From Tsukamurella sp. M9C (lineage in GTDB: Bacteria; Actinomycetota; Actinomycetes; Mycobacteriales; Mycobacteriaceae): 64,000 bases of DNA. The stretch spans positions 123,807 through 187,806 of the forward strand of contig NZ_JAIULG010000004.1 in NCBI RefSeq assembly GCF_020169415.1. The letters are read 5' to 3'. Positions within the stretch are counted from its first letter, which is position 1, and every line of letters starts with the position of its first letter. Below the pieces are notes generated by a model that searched no databases, had not been told where the DNA came from, and saw nothing but the letters and a program-made list of their open reading frames with translations. A program made the translations under genes and the position numbers. Positions 62,295-64,000 of this stretch are shown here, one piece after another.

Positions 62295-63938
62295 CTACCT
62301 GTTTTCCGCCGCGGCCGACTGGGCCGCCACGCCGTCGAGGACGGCGCCGAGCGCGGTCAGGCCGGCGACGGGGCCGTGCGCGGACCGGTACCAATCGAGG
62401 GGAGCGGTGACGGTGCCGCCCCAGGTCCCGACCCATCCGCGCAGGTCGCCGAAGGCGTGCGCGTACGGCAGTGCCCGCTCGAAGAGCAGCGCCCGCTCGG
62501 CCGGCGGCAGCGCGCCGACGTTGGTGGCGACCAGGTACTGGCGCATCCCGCCGACGCCCGCAGCGAGCCGGCTGCCCGCGACGGTGCGGTCCGGCAGGAG
62601 GAGCGCCGCCACCGCCAGGCCCAGCCCGACGATCATGACCGCGACGGCGTACAGCACCGTCAACCCGGCGAAGGCGCAGATCAACGCTGCGATCGCGCCC
62701 ACCCCGGCGACGGCGAAAGCCGGCGCGGTCCGTCGTGCCCGGCCGGCGCCGCGGAGCCAGCCGCGCGCGGTGACCGATTCCCGCACCGCGCCGCGGGCCG
62801 CGGCCAGCTCGACGCGGCGCGCGCCGCCCGCCAGCTCGCCGGTCGTGGTGGACTCGGCACCGTCGGGCAGGATCGCGTCGACGACGGCGCGCTCCGCCGG
62901 GGTGACGTCGCCGTCGAGCGGGGTCCGGCGCGAGATCTGGAAGTCGCCGCCGGGGAGCTCGGCGATCCACAGGTAGCCGCGCACGGCGAGGTCGAGCACC
63001 GTCGCCCCGACGTCGGAGGCGTGCACGCGCCCGTCGAGCAGGGCCCCGACCTGGCCGGGGAGCACCCCGTCGGGCGAGGCGAAGGCGACGGCCGCGGTCC
63101 CTCCGTTCGCGACGACCGAGCCGGTGGTGACCAGCAGGTCGGCGGTCGGTCCGACGGAGCCGGTGGCCGCGTCGTCGGCCCGCCGCCGCAGGAACGCGAA
63201 GCCCGCGACCGCCAGCGCGAGCACGGTGGCCACCGACAGCGCGATGAGCGCGGGCGCGCTGCGTTCGGCCGGCGGCGCGGACGCGCCCGTGAACCGCGCG
63301 TCCGCGGCGACGGTGCCCGCCGGGAGCAGCACCGTGAACACGGCCACGCGTCCCTTCGCGAGTCCGTTCTGCTGCATGGTGACCCGGCCCGTGGCGGCCG
63401 TCTCGGTGAGCGTGCACAGGCGGCGCTCCCCGGTGCGTCCGATGCCGCAGAGCGGCGAATCGGGCTTCGGGCTGGGGGAGACGAAGCTCGCCGTGAGCGT
63501 CGTGATGTCGGCGGCGTACCCGGCCGCGAGAGGCCAGGTGAGTTGCTGCAGTTCGGGGCCGTTCTCCACGGAGCCCCGCACGGTGTAGCCGACCTTCGTG
63601 GTGCCTCCGGGAGCGGAGACCTGCAGCGCACCGTCGGCGACGGTGGCGGTCCCGTTCTCGGCCTTCACATCAGCGACGGTGTAGTGCTGGGTGCGGTCGC
63701 CCTCGACGGGGACGTCCAGCGGGAGCCGCTGGGCGACCGCCCGCCCGGTCGGCGCGGTGATGACGGTGCTCACGACGAGGGCCCCGTCCTCGCGGAGGTC
63801 CAGAGCCACGTCGACGGTGATCCCGTCCGGCGCGGGGCTCGCCGGTGCCGCCCCGAGCAGCATCACGAGCGCCACCGTCGCCGCTGCCGCCAGGGCCCGC
63901 GCCAGCGGTCGAGCCGCCTTTCCCCTGTCCTCCCACAT
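62295..63938 (-). CDS. DUF2207 membrane protein
   Basis: 547 residues. A signal peptide or anchor (about 12-35, ending APASPAP) precedes an external beta-rich DUF2207 domain (DGITVDVALDLREDGALVVSTVITAP..., about 38-220) with Cys pair CGIG/LCTL, one helix (about 235-252), a cytoplasmic segment with VGATVLDLAVRGYLWI, and two closely spaced helices (about 410-450). The layout matches the YciQ-like DUF2207 family, function unknown. ATG at 63938 with a TACTGT -10 eight bases upstream, probably leaderless. Head-to-tail with the ABC-F gene, 33 bases apart. Confidence 0.88.
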   Translation of the reverse strand: MWEDRGKAARPLARALAAAATVALVMLLGAAPASPAPDGITVDVALDLREDGALVVSTVITAPTGRAVAQRLPLDVPVEGDRTQHYTVADVKAENGTATVADGALQVSAPGGTTKVGYTVRGSVENGPELQQLTWPLAAGYAADITTLTASFVSPSPKPDSPLCGIGRTGERRLCTLTETAATGRVTMQQNGLAKGRVAVFTVLLPAGTVAADARFTGASAPPAERSAPALIALSVATVLALAVAGFAFLRRRADDAATGSVGPTADLLVTTGSVVANGGTAAVAFASPDGVLPGQVGALLDGRVHASDVGATVLDLAVRGYLWIAELPGGDFQISRRTPLDGDVTPAERAVVDAILPDGAESTTTGELAGGARRVELAAARGAVRESVTARGWLRGAGRARRTAPAFAVAGVGAIAALICAFAGLTVLYAVAVMIVGLGLAVAALLLPDRTVAGSRLAAGVGGMRQYLVATNVGALPPAERALLFERALPYAHAFGDLRGWVGTWGGTVTAPLDWYRSAHGPVAGLTALGAVLDGVAAQSAAAENR

Positions 63939-63952
63939 GTCTCGGTACAGTA
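63938..63952 (-). promoter_or_regulatory. Leaderless promoter of the DUF2207 gene
   Basis: On the minus strand TACTGT (63952-63947) lies eight bases from the ATG at 63938; no ribosome site, no clear -35. The last 48 bases of the window contain nothing else recognisable. Confidence 0.4.
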
Positions 63953-64000
63953 ACCGAAACCAGGGGGTGGAGAGGGGGACCGGCGTGGGGAATCCACAGG

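Overview
The window is high-GC actinobacterial chromosome, almost fully coding, with many GTG/TTG starts, 4-bp ATGA/GTGA gene overlaps and several leaderless -10/ATG arrangements. A CtaJ-type cytochrome oxidase subunit, a DsbA-like protein of the Rv2466c (mycothiol-dependent) type and gene order shared with Mycobacterium tuberculosis Rv2457c-Rv2471 place it in the Mycobacteriales. A Tsukamurella- or Gordonia-like organism is my guess, but the sequence alone does not settle the genus.

Layout. 0-13.3 kb: conserved backbone (alpha-glucosidase aglA, truncated haemoglobin glbO, HNH nuclease, ctaJ, DUF5130, pepN, DsbA-like, rpiB, nei2) with a PAS-GGDEF protein and an M48 protease interspersed. 13.4-19 kb: serine esterase, DUF3618, lipoprotein, a decapeptide-repeat protein, metA, a DNA glycosylase and a crotonase. 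19-23 kb: two-component system beside a 50-residue membrane peptide and a P450. 22.9-28.6 kb: an operon that reads as the arginine 2-monooxygenase route (monooxygenase, amidase, permease, ureohydrolase) with a divergent XRE-cupin regulator. 28.6-34.8 kb: KstD-like flavoprotein behind a KstR-like box, crotonase, AraC, TSUP, ArsR and an MFS pump. 34.8-44.2 kb: tRNA-Gly, surface and membrane genes, a phosphodiesterase, a BenE-type carrier with divergent XRE regulator, and a PknA-like kinase. 44.37-45.0 kb: tRNA-Pro with a 0.55-kb low-GC mini-island. 45.2-56.1 kb: accessory genes, including a UDG-DUF488 fusion, a GNAT-AAA fusion, an OFA transporter with its small subunit, and a tautomerase-SDR pair with divergent HxlR. 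56.2-60.6 kb: tig-clpP1-clpP2-clpX. 60.6-64 kb: an ABC-F gene with a one-base frameshift and a DUF2207 membrane protein.

The two backbone blocks (aglA to nei2, and tig to clpX) are close together in M. tuberculosis but lie about 43 kb apart here, so the middle is largely lineage-specific metabolism, transport and regulation. No CRISPR array, transposase, integrase, prophage or rRNA was seen. No stretch over 300 bases lacks a gene: the longest gaps are 44185-44457, which carries one att-like repeat, and 44998-45250, where only the promoter of the acetyltransferase gene is visible.
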